Shown: in pieces, positions 22,154 through 34,692 of the stretch
How the letters are laid out: each line of letters starts with the position of its first letter
Position numbering within the stretch: position 1 is the stretch's first letter
Source: Eucalyptus grandis
Lineage: Eukaryota > Streptophyta > Magnoliopsida > Myrtales > Myrtaceae
Direction: 5' to 3'
NCBI RefSeq assembly: GCF_016545825.1
Contig: NC_052618.1
Span: 33,426,196-33,490,195 of the forward strand
Length of the DNA: 64,000 nucleotides
Translations under genes and position numbers: made by a program
The notes under the pieces: generated by a model
Database searches by the model: none
Seen by the model: the letters and a program-made list of their open reading frames with translations, nothing else
Told to the model about the DNA's origin: nothing

Positions 22154-23372
22154 TTAACTTTTTGCTGCACTTTTATTTCTCTTGCTTTTTCTTTTGTTTT
22201 TTATTTGTCCCTTCCTGTGCCCATCTTCTTCCTCGACGATCTTCCTCAACAAGCTCCCGCCCTCACCAAAGCTCCTATGTTTCTAGAGAAACCACGTCCA
22301 AATCTCAAGCCGTCGCCGAGCTATTACCCTTCACCGGTCGTACACCCCGACCACCACTCGTCGGCCGACCTCCCCGTCGATTTCCTTTTGTCATCGGACG
22401 GCCATTGTCGGCCACAAAGCATGAAACACAAAACAACGTATACGATGACGGGGGCGGTGGCACCGAAACGACCGAACGACCAACGCCTGGGGAATGCTAA
22501 TCACAAAAACGACATCTCAACAGAACAGATCAACCTGTGTACATTCAGTTTTGGCCAAAAAGGGCAAAAGCAAAACTAGATCTCGGTGAAGCATTTCATC
22601 AAGCGAGTGGCGTGCGACATCGAGCGAAGGGTTTCCGACTCAACCGGGACTCGAAGCGGGGCCGGGATTCTCAGCAAACATCCAACAACATCCAGCGACT
22701 TAACTAAAGACCTACGGGGGCCGGAGTTCGTGTGAGCCGAATGGCCACGAACCCCAGCCCAGCGTACCCAAGAGGGGGCAGCAAACAAAGGCAAAGACGG
22801 AAGCTTACTAGTTCGGGCTTGAGGACTTCTACCGGGAAGGGTCGTTGGACGGAGCTCGCGTGTGGCCGAGTGGTCAGCCGAGGCTCCCTCTCGCTCTTCG
22901 TTCAGTCTCGGCTTTCACTTTCTCGACTCCTCTCCTCTCTTGCGGCTCCCTCTCACTCTCACCCGTCTCCTTCTCTCGCTCCCTGCTCTCCTCCCTTTCT
23001 CCCTTGTTCTGTCTCCCTCCCTCTCGGTTTCTCTCTGGTTTCTCTCGGCCCCCTCCTTCTCTCTCTGTGTTCGCTGTAGTTTCCTCTGTCCTCCTTTCTC
23101 CTCTCTGCCCTTTTTGCTTTCCTCCCTTCTGCAGACGAAGGCTGGCGTGGGCTGGGCCAAAAGGGGAACGGGCCTGGGCCGCACAGGGGAAAGAGAGGCG
23201 AGCAGCAGGCCGGCCCAATGCCAGATCTGGCCCGACCCGAGCTCTGGGCCTTTTTCTTTTTTCTTTTTTTGTTGTTTTGTTGTTGTTGTTGTTTTTTTTT
23301 TTTTTAGTAACTAATTTCTAATTTTGTATGCGATTGAGTCATAAATGAAATGGCGAAATTTAGGTGTCAACA
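20958..23372 (-). mobile_element. Solo LTR, 2.4 kb, of a non-coding LTR family
   Basis: On the minus strand it begins TGTTGACACCTAAATTTCGC and ends GTCGCAAC, bounded by GTTAAC on both sides. Landmarks shared with 29435-31591 and about 60805-62975 are GGGGACTTGATTACACTA, the GGGAGAGCT..TC block and an AT-rich tract (21540-22050) beside a C/T-rich GC-rich tract (22060-23300). The long frames in 22051-23321 are low-complexity and not genes. TAT/Ogre-type Ty3-gypsy is the likely source, by the TGTTGACACC start and a TGGCG primer site next to the relative at 29435. Confidence 0.75.
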
Positions 23373-23378
23373 GTTAAC
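23373..23378. repeat. Target site duplication of solo LTR, right
   Basis: GTTAAC, matching 20952-20957. The copia integrase sequence resumes beyond it. Confidence 0.75.
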
Positions 23379-24490
23379 AAATAAGTATAGCAAAATCTAG
23401 TATAGTCATCCACAGAAGTGACGAAGTACTTTTTTTTCCACCTCTACTTCCTATAAATTTCAAATCACATAGATCATATGAATTAGTTGTAGAGGTTCAC
23501 TTGTTCTTTCAACTAATTTGAAAAATTTCTTAGTAAAGTTATCCTCAACACAAGTCTCACATTTGTAACAAGCATCAAACTCAAACTTTGGAATTAGTTT
23601 CAAGTTTGCTATCTTGTTCATTACATCATAGTTTACATGTCTTAATCAACCATGCCATACATAAGGAGATATAACAATGTAACTGAAGATTTCTCTTTAT
23701 TAATAATCTTTAGGTACAAGAATTTCAAGTTTGCATAAATGACAGTCACATCGGCTTTGAACAAGTCATTATACAAGTACCCTTTTCCTATACGCATTCC
23801 CCTTGGAAAGTACAAACTCGTTAGATTCAAATACAATTTTGAAATCCTTCTTGACAAGTATAGGGCGAGAATGAGATTCTTCTAGATCTTCGATACATAT
23901 AGCACATTTAGCAAAATAATCTCCTAACAAGAGGTGAACTTCGAGATCACATTTTCTATCCCAACAATCTTTGCTGATCTAGAGTTAGTCATATAGAGCG
24001 TCTCATCTTCCTCAACAAGTGTTTGTCCATACAAATGTGATTTTGTGGCACCTATGTCCAACCACTAATAGGTATTATTTGACATTATACCTCAAATACC
24101 ACCATAGTAGTCGGTTTATCATCATCTTTCTGCTGCCACTTCTTAAAGTCCACACCAGTAGATTTCTTAAGCTTCTCATTTGGTGTTACTGAAGGTGGTA
24201 CCATCAAATTAGATAAAGTTAGTTGAACCCCTCCATAAATTGAACCATATGTCATTTGGCTGGTATTGCTTTGAAAAACAATTTAGATTATTTCAATCAA
24301 GTGACTTGTACCAGTACCACCATAGATGGTGTCAGCCCAAAAGCTTGCGACATTAGTTGCCACAAAATCGAGCCACAAGTCCTGAATCTCCTAATAGTAT
24401 TGTCGCAACAGACATAGGAACGATTCTAGAAACATTTGGACCATTATTGGGCATTTTATTGTTATCAAATTCACGAATTTGTGATAAACC
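23379..24490 (-). pseudogene. Copia gag-end, protease and pre-integrase remnant
   Basis: On the minus strand 24080-23650 contains a protease-like WWLDIGAT...H block (the usual DSG is altered to DIG) and then pre-integrase text; the 71-codon frame 23857-23642 holds NLTSLYFPRGMRIGKGYLY. Stops break every frame. The start beyond 24490 is not identifiable. Confidence 0.6.
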
Positions 24491-25477
24491 CAATTAACAA
24501 TAGCAACTAGTCACCTTAAGATTGTTAGAAAACGTATTGGATGATCAATACATAACACTATTTGTCATAACCATAAAATAATAACTTTGAGAAAACAATA
24601 ACAAAAATAAATAGGAGGTGAGAAGGAGAGACAATAACATAAAGCGGAGACGAACACACTTTATGGACTGCTCTGGTGGCAGCAGTGTCCTAATGTGCGT
24701 CGCCGCTGCTGGTAGTGGCCAATCACTTGTTACATATGTTAGATCAGATCATGTAGGAACGTGCTCAAGTCTATCCATCTATTAAGATGCTTTAGTTCAA
24801 AAGGCTTCCGATGCTAGGGATAGGAGATAGACACAACCGAAGTATGAATTTGCGATTTTACGTGTGGGAAATGAGAGCAGGGCAGTACCGTTACTCGTAT
24901 GAGGGTAACCGTCCTATGTACGCCACACGTATTTTCTTAAGGGAACCGGTTCCTTGGGAAAATCATAAATCCCACTCGGTGGGTTTGCTAGCCCACCGAG
25001 TTCTCCCGTCAGAAAAAAACAAAAATAAATAAAGCCAAAATAGCAATAAGGGAATAAAAAAAGAAACTTATATATATAATGTCCATTGTTAGATATTTTT
25101 ATATTAAGTGCAAAAAATAAAATAAAATCCTAACCTTATGTTCCACAGTCCTTGGGTGGGCTATTTACAACTAGCAATTTAAGAATTTTCGGATATACTA
25201 ATTCTAGCAAGTCTATTATATATGCAGTTATCGATTCTCCCGAGAGGCCATAATTACTGCGAGCAAACATATTAATGATGAGGAACGACATTTTCGCTAT
25301 GCTACTAATATTTAGACTTGCTCCACTATTTTGATCAAGCTTGGTTGTGGAAGACTTACGGGTGTAATAAAATAAAATAAAATAAAATAAAATAAAATGT
25401 GTTGGGTTTGAAGAGCTAGGGCTAGTGAACCTAGCTATTTTTGCCCAAAATTAGTATTCCAAATCAATAATTTGAGT

Positions 25478-25760
25478 GAATTCATCAATAGAAAAAACTT
25501 AATCGACGGATATTTTATCCTGTTGGAGTTCATGCATTTTTTTTTCACTTGAAAAGTGAGGATAGCTTTGTCCTCTATGCAATCCATTAAATTTTCTTGG
25601 GTGATTTGGCTGAAAGTAGTGAATTCATCAATATCAAAAACAAAACCGTAGGATATTTTATCCCGTTAGAGTTCATGCATCTTTTTCATTTAAAAGTGAG
25701 GATAGCTTTGTCCTGTATGCAATCCATGCAATTTTCTAGGTCGATTTGGCTGAAAGTAAT
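25478..25760. repeat. Two-copy tandem duplication, about 143 bp
   Basis: Units 25478-25620 and 25621-25760 both run from GAATTCATCAATA through GTGAGGATAGCTTTGTCCT to GATTTGGCTGAAAGTA. Confidence 0.9.
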
Positions 25761-27879
25761 CTAAGGTAAAACATGTTTAATGCCATTAAACTACAAAAAA
25801 AGAAGAAGAAGAATAAGTTCAATATTTCAAGATCTTGTCATCCCATAATAATTTAATAATACCCCATGAATTTGCTTTTCGATATTCTATAGTTCAAAAT
25901 CTCCTTGACTTTCCCAAGTTCTGGTTGCAAAATCCTCATAAATTGGATTCTATGGTCATTGTAGCACCAGTAATTGTGGTAAAAAAATGGTACTGTCATA
26001 TTAGCAGGACCCTTTTACATATTAATACCTTAGTTGAGAAGGCTTGGGTGCTATGTAAATTTTCGGTACACATTTGCCTCTTCTAAAAAGTTTAAGTTGC
26101 TAGAGAATGATCTCAACAATACGATGTGAATCAAAATGTTTAAGAAGTTGAAATGATGAACTCATAGCAAACTCATATTGAAGAGGGTACTAGCCAGCCT
26201 ATAGTTAGGAATGACATTGTTGGTGAGGCACAACTCATTGTTGGTGAGGCACAGTCACGGCCTACACCATAGCCATAACTGGAGAGCACATACAGATAGG
26301 TGGACCATAAGGACTACTTATTATCAATGCATTGTATTACATTTCTACTATTGCATTAGACACCGAGGACCCCACTTTCACATCAAGAGGTGGAGTCAAT
26401 ATTAGAGGTGCAACAGTATAATGCTGCCATGGCAGGAGATAGAGTCCCTTCGGCAAAAATCAGAGATGGGAATTGGTTGAACCAACGAAGGCCAAAAGAT
26501 GATGGGCTGCAAGTGGTTCCTTAACAAGGATCTCATCTTCACATCCCACCATCACTTTGTCTCTTCCTCGAGATTCACGCACACGATCATCACATTCACA
26601 AGAAAAATTCAACGCCCAAGAAAAGGAAAAGTTCAGACATCTCACTTTTCATCGCACAGCACTCAAAAGTTATTACCCTTGGCGCTCTCTCACGCGGCGT
26701 AACCGAGTCTGAGGTTGAAGTGTGTCCAGGAGTGATCAAGGCCTCGCCGCGGGCAGCAGCCGAGTTAGGCCAAGCCATGAACCTGGCCCGCAATCAAGCA
26801 AGAACCCCGGTGCTGTGAATCTCATCCCGAAGATCCACTTCGGCAGATCCAATTCGGCGGTTCATCGTGGTGGTCCACCATCTACAACCAACATTATCCC
26901 ATGAAGCACTACCATCTGCGACTCCTCAGGCAAGTCCCTGCAACTTGGCCACTCTCCAACCGGTCCGGTATCCTCATTGCGATGATCATCCTCACAGCAC
27001 CAGCGGTCCTTGCTACTACCTACCCAGCCATACTTTCCTCTTGCAGGTTTCCCCGGTATACTCACAGTCACCTAATCCTCACTGCCGATCACACTGACAG
27101 CTTCACGTTTACTGCCCATCCTTGCTGCCGGTCATCGCTGGAATAGATTGTTCGATTTAGATAAATTCTAAAATTATGTTCAATTAAAATATCCAATTAC
27201 CTAATTCGAATTATTTGATTCTAAGTTGATTTGGTTTGAGATTTTAGGAGTCTCTCAACTAGAAAATTTGCTCTTTCGAGTTGTGCATATAATTGGGATT
27301 TCAATCTTCAAGACCTAAGAATGGATTCCCGATTCATTTATTTCCTAGTTTTGGTCGTAGAGTATATTTGATTACGTGGTTTTATATATTGCATGTCAAT
27401 AAAACATTCCCATTATGAAATACAAAAAAAAGATGTACTGCATTTAGGATAGATTGCATCCACTTAAGTTTTCTAATTTAAAATTAAATATTCTAAAAAT
27501 CATGTCATAATTTAGGAATTTACCTATTTTAGATTAGGACTTAATATAAATTATTTCATACTTTAAGTTAGGTCATCATCACAAAAATATCGCATGCATA
27601 TCTCATTTAGAATTAGTCAGATAATATCTACGCCATAATATACATGTCATAATATCCATGTCATCACATCTATGTCATTTAATAGATTTATGCTTAAGAT
27701 TATAAATAAATTGCATATCATGTTAAATTAGTTTAGTCATTAGGATTAGTTTATAGATAGATTGCATTGTCATTAGTTTGACTTAGAATTCAGATAGACA
27801 TAACTCAGTTTAAAATTGCATTCATTAAAAAAAAAAAAAAAAAAAAAAATTGATTGCATTAGCCTAGGTCATACATACT

Positions 27880-28349
27880 AAGGTGAACCATTAAGGAAAA
27901 ACTAATGGATTACTAGTGGACTCTCTGAAGCCTATACCAATCACAATTCTGGATTTTATTTTAATCAATTAAATATGCAAATCAATTCAATTTGGATTTG
28001 CCACTAATCCACTGAAGGTTGATTAAAAATCTCAAGTAAAATACTTCTAGAACTAGAGATTTCATGGACATGAGAACTTGATTATGTTAGCTAACAAAAC
28101 ACCATTTTCTCTTTTTCTCTTTACTTCGAAAATGTTTTGCAAGTAGTCTCGGTCGATGTGATGTGGATATTATGACGATGTAAGTCTTAAGCACTTAGAT
28201 ATTCGCTATGACATAAAATATGAAACAATTTTAATGAGGAATCCAATATTAGGTGTTAAAGATTGAATCTCCACGCATCGAAAGAGAAAATTTTCTATTT
28301 TGGAAATGCCTAAAATCTTAGGCCAAATTAAAGTTAGAAACAATGTATC
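27880..28349 (-). repeat. LTR fragment of the TGTTGACACC family
   Basis: On the plus strand it carries GATTTGCCACTAATCCACTG, GGTTGATTAAAAATC and GAGAACTTGATTATGTTAG in the order seen in 29590-29710. It is cut on the right by the MULE-like element at 28359. It could be the downstream LTR of the element whose upstream LTR is 29435-31591; that is a guess. Confidence 0.45.
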
Positions 28350-28358
28350 TCAAATTAG
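28350..28358. repeat. 9-bp target duplication, left, of MULE-like element
   Basis: TCAAATTAG, repeated exactly at 29074-29082. Confidence 0.9.
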
Positions 28359-29073
28359 GGGAGAATTACCCAAAAAAGTCATAAAACTATTGTAATTGTG
28401 TCAATTCAATCATAAACATTTTTTTAGCCAATTTAGTCATAAACCTTTTACAATTGAGTTAGTTTAGTCCATCTAGCCAAAATTGGCTGACCGGCACTGA
28501 CGTGGACGTCGGTCATCCGACGACAAATTGACTGAAATGGCAATTTTTTAATATATTTTTCTTTAATTTTTTAATGAATTTTGAAAAAATTTATTTTTAT
28601 TTTTAATTCTTTTTTCTTTCTTTTTCACTTTCTCTTTCCTCGGCTAGCCGATGCCGGCCAATGGCGAGGCCTTACGGATCTAGCGAGGCCGGCCTCGCCG
28701 TCACCTAGGCGAGGCCCCACCAAATCCTCGACCCCGCCCAGCCTTGGCGAGGCCGCCGTCGCCAGATCTGGCGATGAGCCTCGCTAGCCCCAGATCTGGC
28801 GAGGAGCCTCGACACCCACCGTCGAGGTCAACCCTTGCCTTGGCTGCGTGAGCCCTCACTAGATCTGTTGAGGCTTGGCCCCGCCCAACCATGGTAAGGG
28901 TCGAGCTTGCCAGTGCTGGCGAGTCTCCTCGCCGTCCTTCGCTCGACCTCGCCAGATCTGGCAACAGCGGCCTCGTCGGCCACCGGCAAGGTCAACCATC
29001 GCCTTGGCTGGGCAAGGCCGAGCCTCGCCAGGGCGAGGGTCGACCTTGCCGATTTTTTTTGGTAATTTTTCCC
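28359..29073. mobile_element. MULE-like non-autonomous element with GC-rich core
   Basis: 715 bp bounded by a perfect 9-bp duplication, diagnostic of Mutator-like elements. The left end GGGAGAATTACC mirrors the right end GGTAATTTTTCCC. The AT-rich left arm is full length (CAATTCAATCATAAAC, GCTGACCGGCACTGACGTGG), while the right arm is reduced to about 20 bp. The core (28640-29050) is very GC-rich with CCAGATCTGGCGAGG and GGCGAGGCC words. Overlapping GC-rich frames on both strands are composition artefacts. Confidence 0.88.
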
Positions 29074-29082
29074 TCAAATTAG
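29074..29082. repeat. 9-bp target duplication, right
   Basis: TCAAATTAG, identical to 28350-28358. Confidence 0.9.
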
Positions 29083-29434
29083 GCAATAAGATATTCACAT
29101 TGAGAGCCATTTTAGGAAATTACCTATATTGTTTACAGCTCTTGAACGGGACGGGCGAGGATATTCACTGGTGACATGACAAAAGAATTAACGGCGCAAC
29201 AAGGTGAAACGAGGATGACCGGCGAATGATGGTGACAATTTGTCTCACGACAGAACTACTAGGGACACTTAGAGAAACCTGTAAAGGAGAAATACGGCAC
29301 GGTAGCAGTCTTGCGAGTGTGATAGCAACACCGAGGGGAGCAAGGCGGTAGCGGCAGGACTTGTCCTGGCCGCGGGGCGCTGCTGATGTCGCTGGGAATT
29401 CACTGGCTAATGTCGGGATTGCAAGGACGCCAGA
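29083..29434 (-). other. Internal region next to the LTR, with a PBS-like site
   Basis: On the minus strand TGGCGTCCTTGCAATCCC begins 2 nt after the LTR end, where TAT/Ogre-type elements carry a TGGCG primer-binding site. The downstream bases do not clearly match a tRNA tail that I can recall. No coding frame is seen. Confidence 0.45.
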
Positions 29435-31591
29435 TGTCGCGACCTCTTTTTTTCGGCGCCCGCGATCGGCTACGAGCGCCTAAGGAGGCTAATGGCTCGG
29501 CTGAAATTAATTATGCCCGGACTCTCCCAAGTCCACCAATTCACGACTTAATGGTCCAAGTTTTTAACCTGTAAATCAATTTTTAAAATGGAGTCGCCAC
29601 TAATCGATTTGGGGTGGGTTGATTAGAAACCCAAGTGAAGTATCGGGAGAAATACTCACTCCTGCGCAACCAGAGAAATTAGGATCGGGGACTTGATTAC
29701 ACTAGTTAATCACTAATGCCCTTTTCTTGTTTAAACCCCGAGGTTTTTGGATGTTCTAGGGATTTTTCATGCATTTTTGGGAGGAAAACATTCTTTTTTG
29801 AAAAATACAAGTCTTTTTGGCTTTTTCTGAATTTTTTGGCTTTTTCATGAATTTTTGGCTTTTTTGGATTTTTGGCTTTTTTTGGAAAATATGAATTTTT
29901 TTGATTTTTGATTTTTCGGAAAATAAAATATTTTTTAATATTTTTGGAAAATAAATTATTTTTTGATTTTTCTCAATTTTTTGGAGAATAAAACATTTTT
30001 TAATATCTTTTAAATATTTTTGAAAACAAAACATTTTTTTTTAAAAATTTATTTATTTATTTAAAATATTATTTTATATTAAAATAATATAAAACCGACC
30101 AGTCGGATCCGCGGGTTGGGTCCGGCCGGGCCGGCGACTCAAACGAGGACGGGCAGGCAACGCGTTGCGTTTTTTTTTTAACAAGCCCGGCCCGACTCGG
30201 CTTTTTTGTCTTTTTTCTTTATTTTTTTTAACAAGCCCGGCCCAAATAGATCTATTTTCTAAAAAGGGCCCGGCCCACGTGCGAATGGCCCAAGCTGGCC
30301 GAAACCCTACCCGGGTGAGGTGCGCCCGACCCGACTCTGACTCGGTTTCCGGCCGCCTAGGTCTCGCGAAACCCTACCCGGTTTCGCGAACCATGCCCGA
30401 CTCGGCTCGACCTGACGCGGGATCGCTGGCTTCTCCATCCGTTTGCGGCGCGGGTGGAGGGACTGGGGACGTCACCGGACAGCGGCGCGGTGCCTGACGA
30501 CGGCGGCGACGTGGCGGACGGTGGTGCGGCATTCGATGATGACGTAGCGGATCTCCTTGGTTAGGGGTTAGGGTCTCGCGGAGGGGACGATGGTGACGAC
30601 GACGACGGGCAGGGGTAGCGGACAGGGTTTCGAGCAACGGTGACGATGCGTCTGGGGGCGGTGGCGGCGGCTGCATTACTGTTTGTAGCAATGGTGCGAC
30701 GAGGCGGTGAACGGTGGCGGCGACGGGGGGCTGTAGGTGCGGTGACGACGGCGGGGTAGCGACAGCAGCTCCTCGTTTCCCGGATCTGGTCCGGCGTTGG
30801 CGGGTCGGTCGCGGCACGGCGTCGGGGCGGGGGACAGCAGCAGCAGAGCCGCGGTTGCAGCGGTGGCGCAGAGCCTCCGGCTTCATAGATCTGGCATTCC
30901 CTTCTCCGGCTCCCCTCGCTCAGCCTTGATTTTCTCTCACTTAGGCCAGATCTGAGCCTCCACCGGCCGGCCTTCCCCGAAGTCGCTTGCCGCCGGCCTT
31001 CCCCGAAGTCTCTCGGTGGAAGGTGGGCTAAGCTCGCGACTCGAGTTCTCTCCCTCGCTCGCCCTTCAATCCTTCCCGATGTCTCTTAGTGAAGGATCTC
31101 CGAGCTTGCTATTGTCGTTCTTCGACGAAGGTGGTGCCCTTTTATAGGCGAGGGAATCCGGTCGACGGAGCTTTGACCGCCGGTCCCCTTCGCGCGCCGA
31201 GCGGTTCTCCTCGGTTGAACCGACGTCTCATCCGAGCTCATCCAGCGAAGCGTGCTCAGCATTGATGGCGCTCGAGATCTTATCTTCTCCAGCCAACGTC
31301 GGCCTACTCTCCTCGGCCGTAGGCCGTCCTTCGCGCGCGTTGTCGTCTTCTGTGCGTGAACTACAGAGGCGGAGAAGGAAGGAGCGAGGAAGAAGAAGAA
31401 GGAAGAAGAAGGAGAAAAGGGGGGCCGGGCTGGAGGAGAAGGAGGCTGGGCCTTGGGCCTGCGTGAAAAGAAAAAAAGAGGGGGCTGGGCTGGCTTTTGT
31501 TTTTCTTGTTGTTTTATTTTTGTTCATTATTCCGAAATAAAATAAAAACTTAATTAATAAAATAAACCTAATTAAAATTGAGGTGTCAACA
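29435..31591 (-). mobile_element. LTR, 2.16 kb, of the TGTTGACACC family
   Basis: On the minus strand it begins TGTTGACACCTCAATTTTAA and ends GGTCGCGACA, i.e. TG...CA. It shares the ATCGGGGACTTGATTACACT block and the overall order with 20958-23372. AT-rich (29750-30090) and GC-rich (30090-31480) halves are present. Long GC-rich frames in it (30374-30886 minus, 31262-31540 plus) are repeats of Pro, Arg or Lys codons and not genes. The downstream element body is missing or unrecognised. Confidence 0.7.
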
Positions 31592-33184
31592 CCAGAAACA
31601 TTGGGACTTCCACCGGCATTCGCTGCCCCCCTATAAGGACAAACTGACAGTCATTGAATGACGAGTGGAGCTTCGTAGACACGGCGATGGGGCAGATAGT
31701 TGTCAATACTTCCTGGAAACCTTCGCAGGGAGCTATGGAAGCACTGGAATACGCCGGCGTCACTGGACAACATCGTTGTTGCTGGGTGGCTTCGCCGCAA
31801 TCTCCGGGACTGGCGGGGTTGCGCAGGGGCTGAGGCAAACGGCAGGAGTGGTTGAAGACAACAAGCAGCACCTGAGCGGCGGGGATCGCAGTGAGCAGGT
31901 GCCGAGGCGGTTGGCGCGAGGAACTGAGAAAGAGAACGGAACTTCAGAGAGTTTCTTCCTTCTGGACCGTCTCTAATTTTAATACTCTTCATGTGTGTAG
32001 GCGTCCTCTGTATGTCACGTAAGCCTCAATGATAACGTCCCGACCATAGGTCTGGCCATGTAAACCCCTCTAATAGCTGAGAAAGTGCGCCTATTTTGGG
32101 GAAGGAAGTGATAAGTGATTATAATCTATTTCCCTTGTTATGCTAAATTCAAGACAAATTATGGAAAAAATGGCATTTGGTGGGGCCGAGCTTACCAATG
32201 TGGAAAAATAAAGTGAGAAGACTATTTGATGGAAAATTTTCTCTCCAATCTAGTGCTTGCCATGTTGCTTTTCTTCTTATTTCCTTAAGTCAATTCATCA
32301 CCAATCTTAGGATTCCTTGCTAAGTCAACTTTTTATTTCTTTTTCTTGGTTTTTGCTGTGAGTCTGGCGAGATCTTTTATCTCCTCCGCCATAATCTCTT
32401 CATTGTACCCCGACAAGTATGTCCATTATTGTCCAAATTCTTTTTTTCTAAATTCACCTACCGACGATCTTTTACGCGGTCAGCTTCCTTTTTGCTCCCT
32501 TATCTCTTTCCTTCCCCTTTTCATTCTAAATTTGGCGACAATTATGTGATATATAGCTTATTACTTCCCAAATTGACCGAAGGAAAATGCCCTGCCTTAG
32601 AACACCTTAATGTGCTATGCACACGGGGATTTTCAGCCAGACAGGAAGATCTAGGCCGAATTTCTCCATCTCACAATGTCAGTTTTGCAAATTCAATTAA
32701 TTTTTGGGCCTCCTTGCTTAAGCCAGTCTAATATAAATGCAAATAACGTGGGCTTAATTAAAATACCACTAATATGTAAATGCAAACTAAATATTTTTGT
32801 TTAGGGGTTGAATTCAATTCTTAATTTTCTCTGCAATGATTGACAAAATAGGTCGTCAAAATTGAAGTATCATTATATAATTGTTTGCTTTTCCAGTCAA
32901 CATTTTGCAAAACCCATGTTGCTTTGGATGATAATGAAGGCTTTGCTTTTGCTTGCTTAGCGGATCAAGGTTTATCAAATCCTTTTATTTTCTGCTTTAA
33001 ATATTGAGTGTCAAATTATTGCTTGCGGTGCGCACCTGCCATGATCCCTCATCTTTAGGACTTAAATTGACCAACATTGCTTGCGAAATATTTTTGAAAT
33101 AAAAAGAAAAAGATACCGATATTGCATTGGATTTGTCTAACATAATCAAATCCTCGTATCCATGAATTTTTGGTTTGCAAAATT
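31592..33184. other. Unassigned interval
   Basis: The part to 31976 has overlapping frames on both strands (31572-31992) without a known motif; the rest is AT-rich with T-rich frames (32346-32731). No gene called. Confidence 0.4.
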
Positions 33185-33378
33185 AAAAAAAAATTTTCAC
33201 ACATCTTACATGAGTTTCTAATCAACCCATAATAGATTAATGGTGACTCCTAAATCATTTGAAGTACATGTTTCATTGATTAAATTAAAACTCCAAAGTT
33301 GTGATTTGTATAGACTTGAGAAGGTATGCACGAAGAGTATACTTAGCAATTCGTTGGCTTTCCCTTTAAAGTCGAGAC
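33185..33378 (+). repeat. LTR fragment of the TGTTGACACC family, plus strand
   Basis: GAGTTTCTAATCAACCCATA and TTAATGGTGACTCCTAAATC match, in opposite orientation, the GAGTCGCCACTAATCG/GGTTGATTAGAAACCC block of the LTR at 29435. A further copy is at 56535-56715. Confidence 0.45.
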
Positions 33379-33387
33379 ATTATTAAA
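33379..33387. repeat. 9-bp target duplication, left, of outer MULE-like element
   Basis: ATTATTAAA, repeated exactly at 37788-37796. Confidence 0.88.
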
Positions 33388-33768
33388 GGAAAAAGTGTCA
33401 AAAAAGTTCTAAACTTTTTACATTGGTGCCTATTTAATCATAAAGTTTTTAATTTGGTGCTAATATAGTCTTAAACTTTTAACTTAGTGCCAATTCGGTC
33501 CTTTTAGCTAATTTTGACGTATATTGCTGACGTGGATGTTGATTGACTGATGTGACACGACCGACGTGGACGTAGATAACTTGTAATAATATTTTAAAAT
33601 TTTCTTTTGAATTTTTTTATTTATTTCTTTTGTTTTCTTTTTCTTTTTCTTTTCCTTCTCCTCCTTCTTCCTTTAGTTGGTCATTGAACCTTGACGACCA
33701 GCCCAAGGCAAGGGTTGGCAAGGTCTAGGTCGACCTGGCTAACCTTTGGTGAGCCTCACTGGCCACTA

Positions 33769-33773
33769 GCAAG
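33769..33773. repeat. 5-bp target duplication, left, of solo LTR
   Basis: GCAAG, repeated at 37335-37339. Confidence 0.8.
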
Positions 33774-34684
33774 TGTAACATCATCAATTTTAGGCCATAA
33801 GAATAAGGCATGGGGCTCGATCATGGGAATCAATGAAATAAACATTGGATGGACCAAGGCATGACATGTTCGACCATGGACCCAGTCCACCTGACCGAGA
33901 CTTGGTTAAGGCAAATAACCAAGACCAACCACAAGGTTTATTTTAAGACATCCAATAGACTAATTCTAATTGAAAATGGTCATTGGCAAGTTTAAGAAGG
34001 CTACAAACTTAATCACACTCATTTGGTTAAAGTTTAGTAAATTTTTGCATGAACCTCGATTTTCATAGAATCATCAATCATGTACAAATATAAATGACTT
34101 CTCCAATTAGGTGACACCCTATGTTAGTCTTATAAATGCCTTTGATGTATTTTGGACATGAATTAATTAATGCAGGGATGAATCATTGGCCAAGTGTCGA
34201 GATGATTGGAGTTCTAGAATCTTTCATAACTTTTTGACCTAGTCCATCCTTATCCATTATGTGCCACATGTCATTTGCAAGGAGGAAGGAGAAAACTTGC
34301 ATGCCAAGTGGTTGGGAAAAATATCTAGTCTTCATTTAATGATTTTGGATCTTAGTTCATAAATGATAGTGATGAGTCACCTACTTAGGTGTCCCATAGA
34401 ATCTTAGGTGAATCTTAGGTTATGATGGCCTTAGATTGTAGCATTGATGAACAAGATAAGGACCAACCAATTAGAAGAAAACATTAGGCATTAAAGTGGT
34501 TTATGTGTCCCTTAGGCTCCATAGGCAATATGAGCCTAGAGTGAGCCTTGGAGAGCAAGCAAATAAGTGGACTAATCATAAGCCAACACCAAAGGACCGA
34601 GGTGCCAACTCAAGAAGACAAGTAGGCCAACTCGTCATTTAGGCGTAATAATGAGTTTGCATAAAAATCTAAGAGCAAGAGGCC

Positions 34685-34692
34685 TATAAATA
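34685..34692 (+). promoter_or_regulatory. TATA box in the solo LTR
   Basis: TATAAATA, followed 20-60 bp on by pyrimidine-rich sequence, the usual layout of a plant LTR promoter. Confidence 0.55.

Larger units (their letters stand above)
17736..24490 (-). mobile_element. Decayed Ty1-copia element, antisense, interrupted
   Basis: Read on the minus strand from about 24490 to 18180, in broken frames: a gag/protease-like start, a pre-integrase region (about 23650-24000), integrase (23380-23650 continuing at 20480-20950), RT (about 18610-20280), RNase H (18345-18608) and an LTKGL end motif near 18290. Many stops and shifts make it dead. A solo LTR (20958-23372) and a TIR element (about 19107-19634) interrupt it. 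Confidence 0.75.
24491..28349. other. Gene-poor interval with simple and tandem repeats
   Basis: I recognise no gene. It includes an (AAAAT)n tract (25365-25398), a two-copy tandem duplication (25478-25760), a run of short C-rich frames (26460-27150) with no domain, and an LTR-like piece (27880-28349). The frames 26499-27146 overlap in several phases and are not supported as genes. Confidence 0.5.

Noticed and set aside
22862..22884. TGGCCGAGTGGT, like the A box of a tRNA gene
   Set aside because: No B box or cloverleaf arm complement follows within 100 bp; it is part of the GC-rich LTR.
22051..23321. Several 110-158 codon plus frames and their minus shadows
   Set aside because: They fall in C/T-rich low-complexity sequence of the solo LTR, with Ser/Leu/Phe repeats and no domain.
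26460..27146. Cluster of short frames on both strands, possibly a gene
   Set aside because: No shared family motif, and frames overlap in several phases without splice logic.
30374..30886. 170-codon minus frame rich in Pro, Arg and His
   Set aside because: GC-rich LTR sequence with no motif; all phases are long there.
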